A stretch of 64,000 bases of DNA from an uncultured Clostridia bacterium (GTDB lineage Bacteria; Bacillota; Clostridia; Oscillospirales; Oscillospiraceae), in contig CALADI010000048.1 of assembly GCA_937890525.1 (NCBI GenBank), positions 1 through 64,000 on the forward strand. The letters run 5' to 3'. The position numbers were made by a program, and so were the translations under genes. The first letter of the stretch is position 1. Every line of letters begins with the position of its first letter. The notes below the pieces were generated by a model. It made no database searches and was not told where the DNA came from. It worked only from the letters and a program-made list of their open reading frames with translations. Below, piece by piece: positions 1-6,098 of the stretch.

Positions 1-84
1 TTATCCTACATCAGGGGGGATTTTGTCTATTGTCCGTTTTTACTGGATCAGTTCAATTTGGACAGAGGGTGTCGGAATTTGCAG

Positions 85-114
85 AAAAAGACTCCCCTCA
101 TGAATAAGGGGAGC
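85..114 (-). terminator. Rho-independent terminator after the XRE regulator gene
   Basis: Read on the minus strand, a stem with arms GGCTCCCC and GGGGAGTC is followed by a run of five T. It lies about 30 bases after the stop codon of the regulator gene at 146. The hairpin core resembles the left end of the repeat at 1944, so it may itself derive from that repeat family. Confidence 0.7.
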
Positions 115-145
115 CTTGGGGGGTGCTGTACAACCGCATCGGCTT

Positions 146-556
146 CTACTTTTCGTTTTGATGATCCTTCAGCAGGCTGATGGAGATACACGCTAGACCG
201 ATCCCCAACATCCTCATGGCGGCGTCCGGCTCCAATTTCCCCAGGATCGACAGGACGGTCACGGCGATGCCCATGGCGGCGCCCACCCCTTTTAGGGCGG
301 TATCCACAATGGATTCCACTTGACTTCGGTGGGACTTTTGGGGTTTCTTGACCTGCATCAGCTCCTCCACCGAGACACCGAGGATCTGGGCCAGCTTGGG
401 AATGGAATGGACATCGGGGACGGACAGATCCCGCTCCCATTTGGAGACTGCCTTATCCGTCACACCCATTTTCTCCGCCAGCTCCAGTTGGGTCATGCCC
501 AGGCCCTTTCGCAATGCTGCGACCGTCGTGCCCAAGGTCTGTTTTTCCACATGCAT
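146..556 (-). CDS. XRE-family transcriptional regulator with hydrophobic C-terminal tail
   Basis: This 136-residue protein has an N-terminal Cro/CI-type helix-turn-helix at about residues 10-66, seen as LRKGLGMTQLELAEKMGVT followed by AVSKWERDLSVPD and LAQILGVSVEEL. The family binds operator DNA as a dimer. Residues 80-130 form two hydrophobic stretches (around VGAAMGIAVTVLSILGKL and MLGIGLACISISLL), which suggests the protein is anchored to or senses the membrane. It is monocistronic: a minus-strand promoter sits at 581-609 and a terminator at 85-114. Direct repeats just upstream of the -35 box could be its own operator. No partner or regulated pathway can be named. Confidence 0.85.
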   Translation of the reverse strand: MHVEKQTLGTTVAALRKGLGMTQLELAEKMGVTDKAVSKWERDLSVPDVHSIPKLAQILGVSVEELMQVKKPQKSHRSQVESIVDTALKGVGAAMGIAVTVLSILGKLEPDAAMRMLGIGLACISISLLKDHQNEK

Positions 557-580
557 CTTCCTCTCTGTTTGGATAGCAGG

Positions 581-609
581 ATTATACCATATTGCCCCAT
601 TTCGCGCAA
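581..609 (-). promoter_or_regulatory. Sigma-A type promoter of the XRE regulator
   Basis: On the minus strand a -35 box TTGCGC (604-609) and a perfect -10 box TATAAT (581-586) are separated by 17 bases, about 25 bases before the start codon of the regulator gene. Confidence 0.7.
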
Positions 610-614
610 CCGAC

Positions 615-650
615 CCGCAGTTTCCCCCACTCTACCGGCAGTTTACCCCC
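615..650 (-). promoter_or_regulatory. Direct repeats, possible operator of the XRE regulator
   Basis: Two near-identical blocks (plus-strand GCAGTTTCCCCC from 617 and GCAGTTTACCCCC from 638) are spaced 21 bases apart, two helical turns, immediately upstream of the -35 box. Same-face repeats beside an autoregulator's promoter suggest an operator; this is inference. Confidence 0.4.
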
Positions 651-683
651 GGTTTCTTAGGGATTCCCCCTCAGCGCCCCCGG

Positions 684-1232
684 TCACAGCTTTTTCATCA
701 TCCAGTCTGCCGAAGCATACTGACCATCCGCATACTTCATATGCGCCGGGAAGGAGCCATACTTCTGAAATCCCAGTTTTTCATACAGAGCGATGGCACG
801 GGCATTGTCCGACACCACCTCAAGCTCCACCTGCTCAAACCCCAGCGCCTTTGCCTGATCCAGCGCCGTCTCCATCATCTTTCTGCCGATGCCGCAGCCC
901 CAGAACTCCCGGTACAGGGCGATGGCAGCCTCACACCTATGGGCATACCGACGGAAGCTGCCCACGGGACTTATGGAGCAATTCCCGATATGTTTCCCAT
1001 CCATGGTGGCTATGAGCATCAGCGACCGCTGGGCATCCAGAAAATACTGGATAAAGGACACCTCCCGCTCATGAGTGATGGCAATTTCATCGGGTTCACG
1101 GAGCAGATAGGGGGACTCCCCGGCGGTGATCTTCATGTATCGGATCAGATCCTCGGCATCCTCCGGCGTGGGGCTGCGGAGCACAATGGTTCTGCCCAGC
1201 TTGTCCTTGATCTCAACGGGTTTCATTTTCAT
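684..1232 (-). CDS. GNAT family N-acetyltransferase
   Basis: This 182-residue protein has the GNAT fold. The acetyl-CoA binding A motif appears as the stretch GCGIGRKMMETALDQAK (about residues 112-128) and the B motif as ELEVVSDNARAIALYEKLGF (about 138-157). The family transfers an acetyl group from acetyl-CoA to an amine on a protein, antibiotic or small molecule; the substrate here is not deducible. The start is supported by an AAGGAGG ribosome binding site about 10 bases upstream. The gene is alone on its strand between two other minus-strand genes and has no visible partner. Confidence 0.9.
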   Translation of the reverse strand: MKMKPVEIKDKLGRTIVLRSPTPEDAEDLIRYMKITAGESPYLLREPDEIAITHEREVSFIQYFLDAQRSLMLIATMDGKHIGNCSISPVGSFRRYAHRCEAAIALYREFWGCGIGRKMMETALDQAKALGFEQVELEVVSDNARAIALYEKLGFQKYGSFPAHMKYADGQYASADWMMKKL

Positions 1233-1330
1233 GTGAAATGACCTCCTTGCCGTGTTTCGGGCGGTTTTCTACCTGTCATGATAGCATACACCCATGAAAA
1301 TGTACAGCAGGCAAGGGGCTCGGAGCATAA

Positions 1331-1358
1331 GAAAAGGGGCTGCAAAAAATGCAGACCC
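1331..1358 (-). terminator. Terminator after the membrane protein gene
   Basis: A short stem (CTGCA/TGCAG extended by G/C pairs) is followed on the minus strand by TTTTC, just downstream of the stop codon at 1366. Confidence 0.55.
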
Positions 1359-1365
1359 TTATGGT

Positions 1366-1833
1366 TTAATCTTCCCGTTTTCGTCCAAAGGGAATGAACA
1401 GCAGCGGGGCAAGATAGGAAATCGCTCTCGCCAAATCCCCTTGATCCGTCAGCTTCCAAATGATAGACCTGAGATTCCCCTGCCAAGTATAAATGAACGC
1501 CTCCGTAACGCCAGGTTGGAAACCCGGGATAAAGCGCTGTAACAAAGAGAGCAGCAGGTAAATACCAATGGTGATCCCGGCGGAGATCCCCAGCTCCATC
1601 TTCGTCATGGAGCGGAAGATCCAAAATCCCCCCACCAGCAAGACGGTCAGGAACAGCACCCCATCAAAGATCATAGACCGCACCGGGTCAATGGATACCG
1701 TGACTCCGTCAGCGCCGGGTGTTCTGGTGAGAAAGAAATATCCGCCCAGATACACGGTCGCCAAGGCGCTGATATAGCTTGCCGCCATACAATATACCGG
1801 CATCCTCCACAGGGTATGTATGCGTACTTTCAT
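1366..1833 (-). CDS. Small integral membrane protein of unknown function
   Basis: This 155-residue protein is dominated by about four hydrophobic segments: near residues 10-35 (VYCMAASYISALATVYLGGYF), 54-72 (MIFDGVLFLTVLLVGGFWIF), 80-98 (GISAGITIGIYLLLSLL) and 135-150. It ends in a charged GRKRED tail, probably cytoplasmic. Size and layout resemble small clostridial four-helix membrane proteins such as DUF3021, but no motif lets me assign a family. A GGAGGGAT ribosome binding site precedes the ATG and a terminator follows, so it is transcribed alone. Confidence 0.7.
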   Translation of the reverse strand: MKVRIHTLWRMPVYCMAASYISALATVYLGGYFFLTRTPGADGVTVSIDPVRSMIFDGVLFLTVLLVGGFWIFRSMTKMELGISAGITIGIYLLLSLLQRFIPGFQPGVTEAFIYTWQGNLRSIIWKLTDQGDLARAISYLAPLLFIPFGRKRED

Positions 1834-1943
1834 CGAGATCCCTCCTTTATTTTGGTAATTCTACTATATCATGAAGGAAGAGGATCGAAAAGGGAAAAAA
1901 CAGCTTTTTCTCAGTATATCAAAGTTTTTGGCATTTACTGCGT

Positions 1944-2090
1944 CCAAGGCTCCCCTTATTCATAAGGGGAGCTGGCACGGCACAGCCGTGACTGAGGGGA
2001 TCACCGAAGCGGGAAATCTTCAAATCCATCCCCTCCGTCAAAAATCAAAGATTTTTGCCACCTCCCCTTGCTTGCAAGGGGAGGCTTTGG
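1944..2090. repeat. MITE-like element with imperfect terminal inverted repeats
   Basis: The left end (CCAAGGCTCCCCTT) and right end (AAGGGGAGGCTTTGG) form imperfect terminal inverted repeats. The inside holds three small hairpins: around CCCCTTATTCATAAGGGG, around GGCACGGCACAGCCGTG, and around AAAATCAAAGATTTTT. There is no coding capacity. Similar palindromic elements recur in genomes of gut Oscillospiraceae, from my general knowledge. The surrounding stretch from 1834 to 2210 holds no gene I can support. Confidence 0.65.
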
Positions 2091-2210
2091 TGCGGTGCAA
2101 TCGAGAAAACTCCGGCGCTGAAGCGAACTGAAACTCATCTTCACATCACCGATCCTCTCAAGGTGTTCTGATCCCATTGTATCATAACCATTTTCGGCTG
2201 CATAGATGGC

Positions 2211-2247
2211 AAAAAGCAGGCAGCGCAATCATACCTTGCGCTGCCTG
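2211..2247 (-). terminator. Probable ancestral terminator of spoIVB
   Basis: A perfect 12-base-pair stem (CAGGCAGCGCAA with TTGCGCTGCCTG) with a 7-base loop is followed on the minus strand by CTTTTT. It lies 7 bases beyond the stop codon carried by the displaced spoIVB 3' end at 2251-2327. It was therefore probably the original spoIVB terminator before the 1.2-kb insertion pushed it away from the gene. Confidence 0.75.
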
Positions 2248-2250
2248 TGC

Positions 2251-2327
2251 CTGCTTATCCCGCCGCTTCCAGCATATTTTCCACGCTGATGCCGTAGCCC
2301 CTTGTGGGGTCATTGACCAGCACATGG
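2251..2327 (-). pseudogene. Displaced copy of the spoIVB 3' end (last ~23 codons and stop)
   Basis: These 77 bases match 3483-3559, the 3' end of the intact spoIVB gene, at all but two positions by eye, in the same orientation and at an offset of 1232. The copy includes the TAA stop (2255-2257) and is directly followed by a strong terminator. It has no upstream coding part, so it is a fragment. With the intact gene it flanks the toxin/immunity cassette as a direct repeat, as expected when DNA enters at a gene's 3' end and rebuilds that end. Confidence 0.9.
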
Positions 2328-2387
2328 ACAAATCATGATATCCACACAATTCGACGGACTTTCCAACACGGAATGTGTAGAATAGGC

Positions 2388-2416
2388 TTGTTCAATTCGG
2401 ACAAATCCGATATAAT
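2388..2416 (+). promoter_or_regulatory. Consensus-like promoter directly abutting the barnase gene RBS
   Basis: TTGTTC (2388-2393) and a perfect TATAAT (2411-2416) are spaced by 17 bases. The -10 box runs straight into the AGGAGG ribosome binding site (2417-2422), so a transcript starting at the usual distance would begin after or inside the ribosome binding site. Either the toxin message has an extremely short leader or transcription starts further upstream. Confidence 0.5.
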
Positions 2417-2430
2417 AGGAGGCATATATA

Positions 2431-3012
2431 ATGGTGATATACAAGCAAATTCGTGGAACAGTAATTGCCAAAGAAAAACTGGATATATTCATTCCGTTAA
2501 CCGTGGCCAGCTCTAACTGGAAGCATTGGAGGGCATTTTTGGATCTCGCAACCTGCGCAGATTGCAGAAGTAAACACGGGAAAATTTATGCAATAAACAG
2601 CACTCCAAATCCCGAACCACCGCTTCATGTTTATTGCAGATGTATCATCGAAACAATGCGCGCAGTTAAGGCTGGGATGTGCTCCTACGAAGGGGAAAAT
2701 GGTGCTGATTGGTGGCTGTGGAATAAGGGTATTTTGCCGGACTACTATATTCTCATGAATGATTTATTTGCGTTGGGGTGGCACCCCGGAAAATCTCCCG
2801 CCAAATATGCGCCAGACCAAATGGTATACGGTGGTATTTATCGTAATGACGACGGACATTTACCAGATGCTTCTGGAAGAGTTTGGTTTGAAGCGGATTT
2901 GAACTATTACAGGGGTAAACGAAACGGACATCGGGTGCTATGGTCAAACGACGGCTTAATGTTTGTTACATACAACCACTACCAAAGTTTTATTGAAGTG
3001 ATAGGAGGATAA
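2431..3012 (+). CDS. Barnase-family ribonuclease toxin with phage-head-type Cys/His N-terminal domain
   Basis: The C-terminal part of this 193-residue protein (about 100-193) aligns with barnase, a secreted guanyl-specific RNase. LGWHPGKS, IYRNDDGHLPDASGR, VWFEADLNYY, HRVLWSND and NHYQSF are recognisable. The general base is Glu154 (barnase Glu73), with Arg164 and Arg168 (Arg83, Arg87) and His183 (His102). The barnase Lys27 position appears to be Met109. The N-terminal part (about 25-75) carries Cys42-x2-Cys45 ... His66-x2-Cys69-x-Cys71 around the words KHGKIY and PPLHVYCRC, a pattern of Mu-F/SPP1-gp7-like minor head proteins also seen in toxin fusions. There is no signal peptide. Barstar follows after 3 bases. 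The cassette is A/T-richer than its neighbours and sits in a duplicated gene end, so it is probably acquired. Confidence 0.88.
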   Translation: MVIYKQIRGTVIAKEKLDIFIPLTVASSNWKHWRAFLDLATCADCRSKHGKIYAINSTPNPEPPLHVYCRCIIETMRAVKAGMCSYEGENGADWWLWNKGILPDYYILMNDLFALGWHPGKSPAKYAPDQMVYGGIYRNDDGHLPDASGRVWFEADLNYYRGKRNGHRVLWSNDGLMFVTYNHYQSFIEVIGG

Positions 3013-3015
3013 AGG

Positions 3016-3309
3016 ATGGAAGATAGAGTCGAAGCAACTTTGGATTTGACAGACTGTCAGTATTTAGGAGAATTGCATCAGCGGATCAAAATTGCCTTGA
3101 ACTTCCCAGATCACTATGGAGAAAACTGGAGCGCTTTTTGGGACTCGCTTCGCTTTGACAGTCCTGTGGAATATGTAAGAATCGTTGGCGAACACACCGT
3201 ATCGGTACACCTCAAAAAACATCTGGATCAAATGCACGAGATTTTGCAAAGATGCAAAGACGAACGGGCTTCCTATGGTCTTTTCTTCGGCTACGAGATC
3301 GTGAACTGA
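3016..3309 (+). CDS. Barstar-family ribonuclease inhibitor (immunity protein)
   Basis: This 97-residue protein has the length and signature of barstar, which plugs the barnase active site. The helix carrying HYGENWSAFWDSL (about residues 33-45) corresponds to barstar YYGENLDALWDCL, and Asp43 matches barstar Asp39, the residue that mimics the RNA phosphate. Barstar Asp35 is replaced by Ser39, as may be expected with a divergent partner. The gene starts 3 bases after the RNase stop, with the ribosome binding site (AGGAGG) inside the RNase's last codons, so the two are translationally coupled. It would protect the cell from its neighbour's RNase. Confidence 0.9.
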   Translation: MEDRVEATLDLTDCQYLGELHQRIKIALNFPDHYGENWSAFWDSLRFDSPVEYVRIVGEHTVSVHLKKHLDQMHEILQRCKDERASYGLFFGYEIVN

Positions 3310-3444
3310 CAAAGATATTAGGCTTTTGTAATACGGATTTGAACAATGCAAATATTTACTAGAAATGCATGAAATACTTGAGAATGTGAAATAGATGCGG
3401 ACAGAATTAGGTTGGCAATTCGATTACATAATCGTAGACAGAGG

Positions 3445-3473
3445 AAAGCGTGGACTTGTGTCCACGCTTTTTT
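3445..3473. terminator. Bidirectional terminator between barstar and spoIVB
   Basis: An 11-base-pair stem (AAAGCGTGGAC with GTCCACGCTTT, loop TTGT) has A's on the left and T's on the right, so it can serve the barstar gene on the plus strand and the reconstituted spoIVB gene on the minus strand. The stretch 3310-3444 before it holds nothing I recognise. Confidence 0.8.
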
Positions 3474-3486
3474 CGGTAAAAGCTGC

Positions 3487-4452
3487 TTATCCCGCCGCTT
3501 CCAGCATATTCTCCACGCTGATGCCGTAGCCCCTTGTGGGGTCATTGACCAGAACATGGGTCACGGCGCCCACCAGACAGCCGTCCTGAAGGATGGGGCT
3601 GCCAGACATCCCTGCCACGATGCCCCCGGTGGCTTCCAGCAGTCTGGGGTCTGTTACATGCAGCATCAGATCCCGCCCGGTGTGCTGCTCCGGGTCGAAC
3701 AGCTTCACGATCTCCACCGAGAAAGTCTCCACCTCCTGCCCGGAGATATTGGAAAGGATCTGGGCTTTGCCGGTGTGCAGTTTCCCCGCCCCGGCAATGG
3801 GCAGGGCTTCCCCTGCAAACCCCTCACAGGTGCCGAAGATGCCAAAAGAGGTGTTCCGCCCGATGCTGCCCAAGACTCCCTGGGTCTGCACATCCCCCAA
3901 AAGCTGCCCCGGCGCACCGGCACGCCCCGGTTTCACCCCCGTCACCCGTGCCCGGTAGACTTTTCCCGTCTCCATGGCCGCAAGAGCCCCCCGGGCATCG
4001 CTGACGCCGTGGCCCAACGCACCGAAATCCCCGGTCTGTGGGTCATAATAGGTCACGGTGCCGATGCCGGTGATCCCCTCCCGGACATAGACCCCCAGCC
4101 GAGGGCCGTAGGCCGTGGATGCCGGCTCCATATGCAATTCCACGCTGCTGCCGTCCCGATCCAGCCGCAGGGTCACCCGGCCGTCGGAATGCTCTAACGC
4201 TTGCAGCAGGTCACGGGCAGATGCCACAGTCCGTCCATCCACGGCGCAGATCCGGTCCCCTACCCGCAGTCCTGAGTCCCGGGCGGCATCCCCCATCCCC
4301 TCGTCAAAGCCTGCCACCGTTACCGTGCCGTTTTCCAGAGAAATGCCCACCACCTGCCCCACGGGGATCAGGGTTTGGGCAGCGAAGGCGCTGATGCTCA
4401 GCCACACCGTCAGCGCTGCCGCCCAGACGGTTCCAAAAAGTTTTCGTTTCAA
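3487..4452 (-). CDS. spoIVB: SpoIVB-like sporulation serine peptidase (S55) with PDZ domain
   Basis: In Bacillus, SpoIVB is secreted from the forespore into the intermembrane space, where it cleaves SpoIVFA and so triggers SpoIVFB to activate sigma-K. This 321-residue homologue has an N-terminal hydrophobic segment (residues 5-24), a PDZ domain at about 35-108 (LRVGDRICAVDGRTV) and an S55 peptidase domain at about 115-321. The probable triad is His148 (GALGHG), Asp268 (HVTDPR) and Ser283 (GMSGSP), spaced as in the B. subtilis enzyme. It is shorter than the roughly 425-residue Bacillus protein, mainly before the PDZ domain. The last 23 codons also exist as a displaced copy at 2251-2327, implying that this 3' end was replaced or rebuilt by an insertion. 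Confidence 0.93.
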   Translation of the reverse strand: MKRKLFGTVWAAALTVWLSISAFAAQTLIPVGQVVGISLENGTVTVAGFDEGMGDAARDSGLRVGDRICAVDGRTVASARDLLQALEHSDGRVTLRLDRDGSSVELHMEPASTAYGPRLGVYVREGITGIGTVTYYDPQTGDFGALGHGVSDARGALAAMETGKVYRARVTGVKPGRAGAPGQLLGDVQTQGVLGSIGRNTSFGIFGTCEGFAGEALPIAGAGKLHTGKAQILSNISGQEVETFSVEIVKLFDPEQHTGRDLMLHVTDPRLLEATGGIVAGMSGSPILQDGCLVGAVTHVLVNDPTRGYGISVENMLEAAG

Positions 4453-4658
4453 TTTTTCTCTCTCCCTCCATTTTGTCTGCGAAATTACTATTCCGCAGAC
4501 CCGGCGAATTTAGTCTATGGAAATGGAGATAATTCATGCAGGAAATGGAAAGACGAAAATTTTTCCACAGGCCGGTGAAAAGCCTGTGGAGCAAAGCATA
4601 TGATATTGTTTCTATTTCATGTAGAAGTATTCCAATGTGACATTTTATCGTATGGGTG
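4453..4658. other. Intergenic region upstream of spoIVB
   Basis: I see no gene here. There is one inverted repeat (TCCACAGGC 4564-4572 with GCCTGTGGA 4582-4590, 9-base loop) of unknown role. A forespore-type promoter for spoIVB is expected but I could not identify one with confidence. Confidence 0.4.
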
Positions 4659-4896
4659 TTCGAGTCCCAAACGCCGCAGATAAAAAAAATAACACCATCC
4701 GAATGGATGGTGTCTGCGATGGCTTTTACCAAAAAGGTGATGGGATTCGTTTGCATTTTCGCCAATGGCGAAAATATCGGTTCGGCTCGGTCAAGCCCTC
4801 GCCGGCAATGCTTGATCGCATTGCATTTTATTTTTCGAACCCCATACACCACAGATAAAAAATAACACCATCCGAATGGATGGTGTTATTTTTTAT
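4659..4896. repeat. Tandem tRNA-3'-end-like fragments with palindromic terminator
   Basis: Two plus-strand copies (4659-4713 and 4834-4886) start with a tRNA T-loop-like word (TTCGAG or TTCGAA followed by CCC), run through an acceptor-like ACRCCRCA and end in the hairpin arms ACACCATCC/GGATGGTGT. The second hairpin is a nearly perfect palindrome (4855-4896) and can terminate transcription both ways; it lies directly after the tRNA-His 3' end. Between the copies, 4736-4749 repeats GGTGATGGGATTCG from the tRNA-His gene. The block looks like duplicated, decayed tRNA-His ends plus terminator, or a repeat family that carries tRNA-like ends. Confidence 0.6.
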
Positions 4897-4972
4897 GGGG
4901 TGGGTGATGGGATTCGAACCCACGCATGTCGGAACCACAATCCGGGGCCTTAACCGCTTGGCGACACCCACC
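4896..4972 (-). tRNA. tRNA-His (anticodon GTG)
   Basis: The minus strand folds as a cloverleaf with acceptor stem GTGGGTG/CACCCAC, the extra G at position -1 and C73 that mark tRNA-His, anticodon loop TTGTGGT, T-loop TTCGAAT and an encoded CCA. A palindromic terminator follows immediately. Confidence 0.95.
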
Positions 4973-5027
4973 ATATATTACTTTGAGAAAGAAACAATCA
5001 AGTCCGCTGAGTGACCGCTGTAGAAAA

Positions 5028-5104
5028 TGGTACGCCAGGAGGGACTCGAACCCCCGACCTACTGCTTAGAAGGCAGTTGCTCTATCCAGCTGAGCTACTG
5101 GCGC
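5028..5104 (-). tRNA. tRNA-Arg (anticodon TCT)
   Basis: The minus strand has acceptor stem GCGCCAG/CTGGCGT, D-arm GCTCAGCTGGATAGAGC, anticodon loop CTTCTAA giving TCT, T-loop TTCGAGT and an encoded CCA. It lies between tRNA-Gly and tRNA-His in the same orientation, so the three are probably one transcript. Confidence 0.95.
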
Positions 5105-5112
5105 TTGTTGAA

Positions 5113-5186
5113 TGGAGCGGGTGACGGGAATCGGACCCGCGTATCCAGCTTGGAAGGCTGGTGTTCTACCATTGAACTACACCCGC
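5113..5186 (-). tRNA. tRNA-Gly (anticodon TCC)
   Basis: The minus strand has acceptor stem GCGGGTG/CACCCGC, anticodon loop CTTCCAA giving TCC, T-arm GCGGGTCCGATTCCCGT and an encoded CCA. It is the promoter-proximal member of the three-tRNA cluster. Confidence 0.95.
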
Positions 5187-5252
5187 AGATCATAAACTGT
5201 TATCACTTCTCAGCCATGAGATTTTACCACAGTTTATGAATTCTGTCAAGTC

Positions 5253-6098
5253 TTATTTCAAAATTTCCGGAAGTTTATTTCGGATCACATCTGCCACGGC
5301 GCCCTCGGCGCAGGGACAGACATTCTCATACCGCTCCCGGATCACGGCGTCGGCGGGACAATAGGCATGATCCGCCATATCCAGCATGGTCAGGTCGTTC
5401 TCCCCATCCCCCACGCACACCAAGATCTTTCTGCCCAGCTTCTGCTGCAATTCCCGGGCGCTGCGTCCCTTGGAGACTCCCTTGCTGTGCAGGTCGATGA
5501 TCCGCCGTGCCGCCCGGAAAATGCTGGTCTTTTCCCCAAATTCCCGGTTCAGCACAACTTCCGCTTCGTCGATCTGAGCCTGTTCTTCCGGTGTGGCATC
5601 GAACAGGTGCGCCACATTATTCTGGGTAATCTTGCCGTAGACCGTGAATTTCAGGAAGGGATCGATAACATCTTCCTCGGTGACATAGGCCCAAGGGCAG
5701 CGGTTGGCCTGGGTAAACGCCGCCCAAACGGGATCCTCTCCCAGAATATAGTGGGCATTGGCACCTTGGATCTCCACCGTCAGATCCGGCAGCAGCTCCC
5801 GGCAGCGCTTCACCGCATCCACCCAGTTCAAATCGATGGGGTGCTGGAAGGTGAACGCCTGCTTCTGCCAGTCATAGGCGGCGCTGCCGTTGTACAGCAG
5901 CAGCGGGGCATTCACCGGGATCCGATCCATCAATTCCGCCACCATGGGCAGGGATCTGCCGGTATTCAGGGTAAAGGCGCCGCCCTCCGCCATGAAATAC
6001 TCGATGGCACGCAGGTTCTCCTCCGGGATGGAGGAATCCGGCGCCGTCAGCGTGCGGTCAAAATCCACCGTCAACAAAATATCCGAAAATTTTCCCAT
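5253..6098 (-). CDS. Cof-type HAD hydrolase (sugar phosphatase-like)
   Basis: This 281-residue protein is a haloacid dehalogenase superfamily phosphatase of the Cof/IIB class. Motif I is near residue 12 (TVDFDRTLT, with the nucleophile and acid Asp pair), motif II is LNTGRS (about 45), the motif III lysine lies near SKGVSKGRSARELQ, and motif IV is VGDGENDLTML (about 240). The Cof cap domain sits between motifs II and III. Such enzymes dephosphorylate sugar phosphates, flavin or other small metabolites; the substrate is not deducible. Its ATG abuts the rluD stop codon, so it is the last gene of lspA-rluD-HAD. Confidence 0.9.
   Translation of the reverse strand: MGKFSDILLTVDFDRTLTAPDSSIPEENLRAIEYFMAEGGAFTLNTGRSLPMVAELMDRIPVNAPLLLYNGSAAYDWQKQAFTFQHPIDLNWVDAVKRCRELLPDLTVEIQGANAHYILGEDPVWAAFTQANRCPWAYVTEEDVIDPFLKFTVYGKITQNNVAHLFDATPEEQAQIDEAEVVLNREFGEKTSIFRAARRIIDLHSKGVSKGRSARELQQKLGRKILVCVGDGENDLTMLDMADHAYCPADAVIRERYENVCPCAEGAVADVIRNKLPEILK

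Noticed and set aside
2001..2228. Short open frames inside the MITE-like repeat
   Set aside because: They read through hairpin arms of the repeat and have no initiation signals.
2431..3309. Classical type II toxin-antitoxin module
   Set aside because: The pair is barnase/barstar, where the inhibitor is an immunity protein for an RNase effector; the toxin comes first and there is no DNA-binding antitoxin domain.
4304..4852. A 182-codon minus-strand frame upstream of and overlapping spoIVB
   Set aside because: It runs through the tRNA-like repeats and overlaps the spoIVB signal-peptide codons in another frame; no ribosome binding site or domain is visible.
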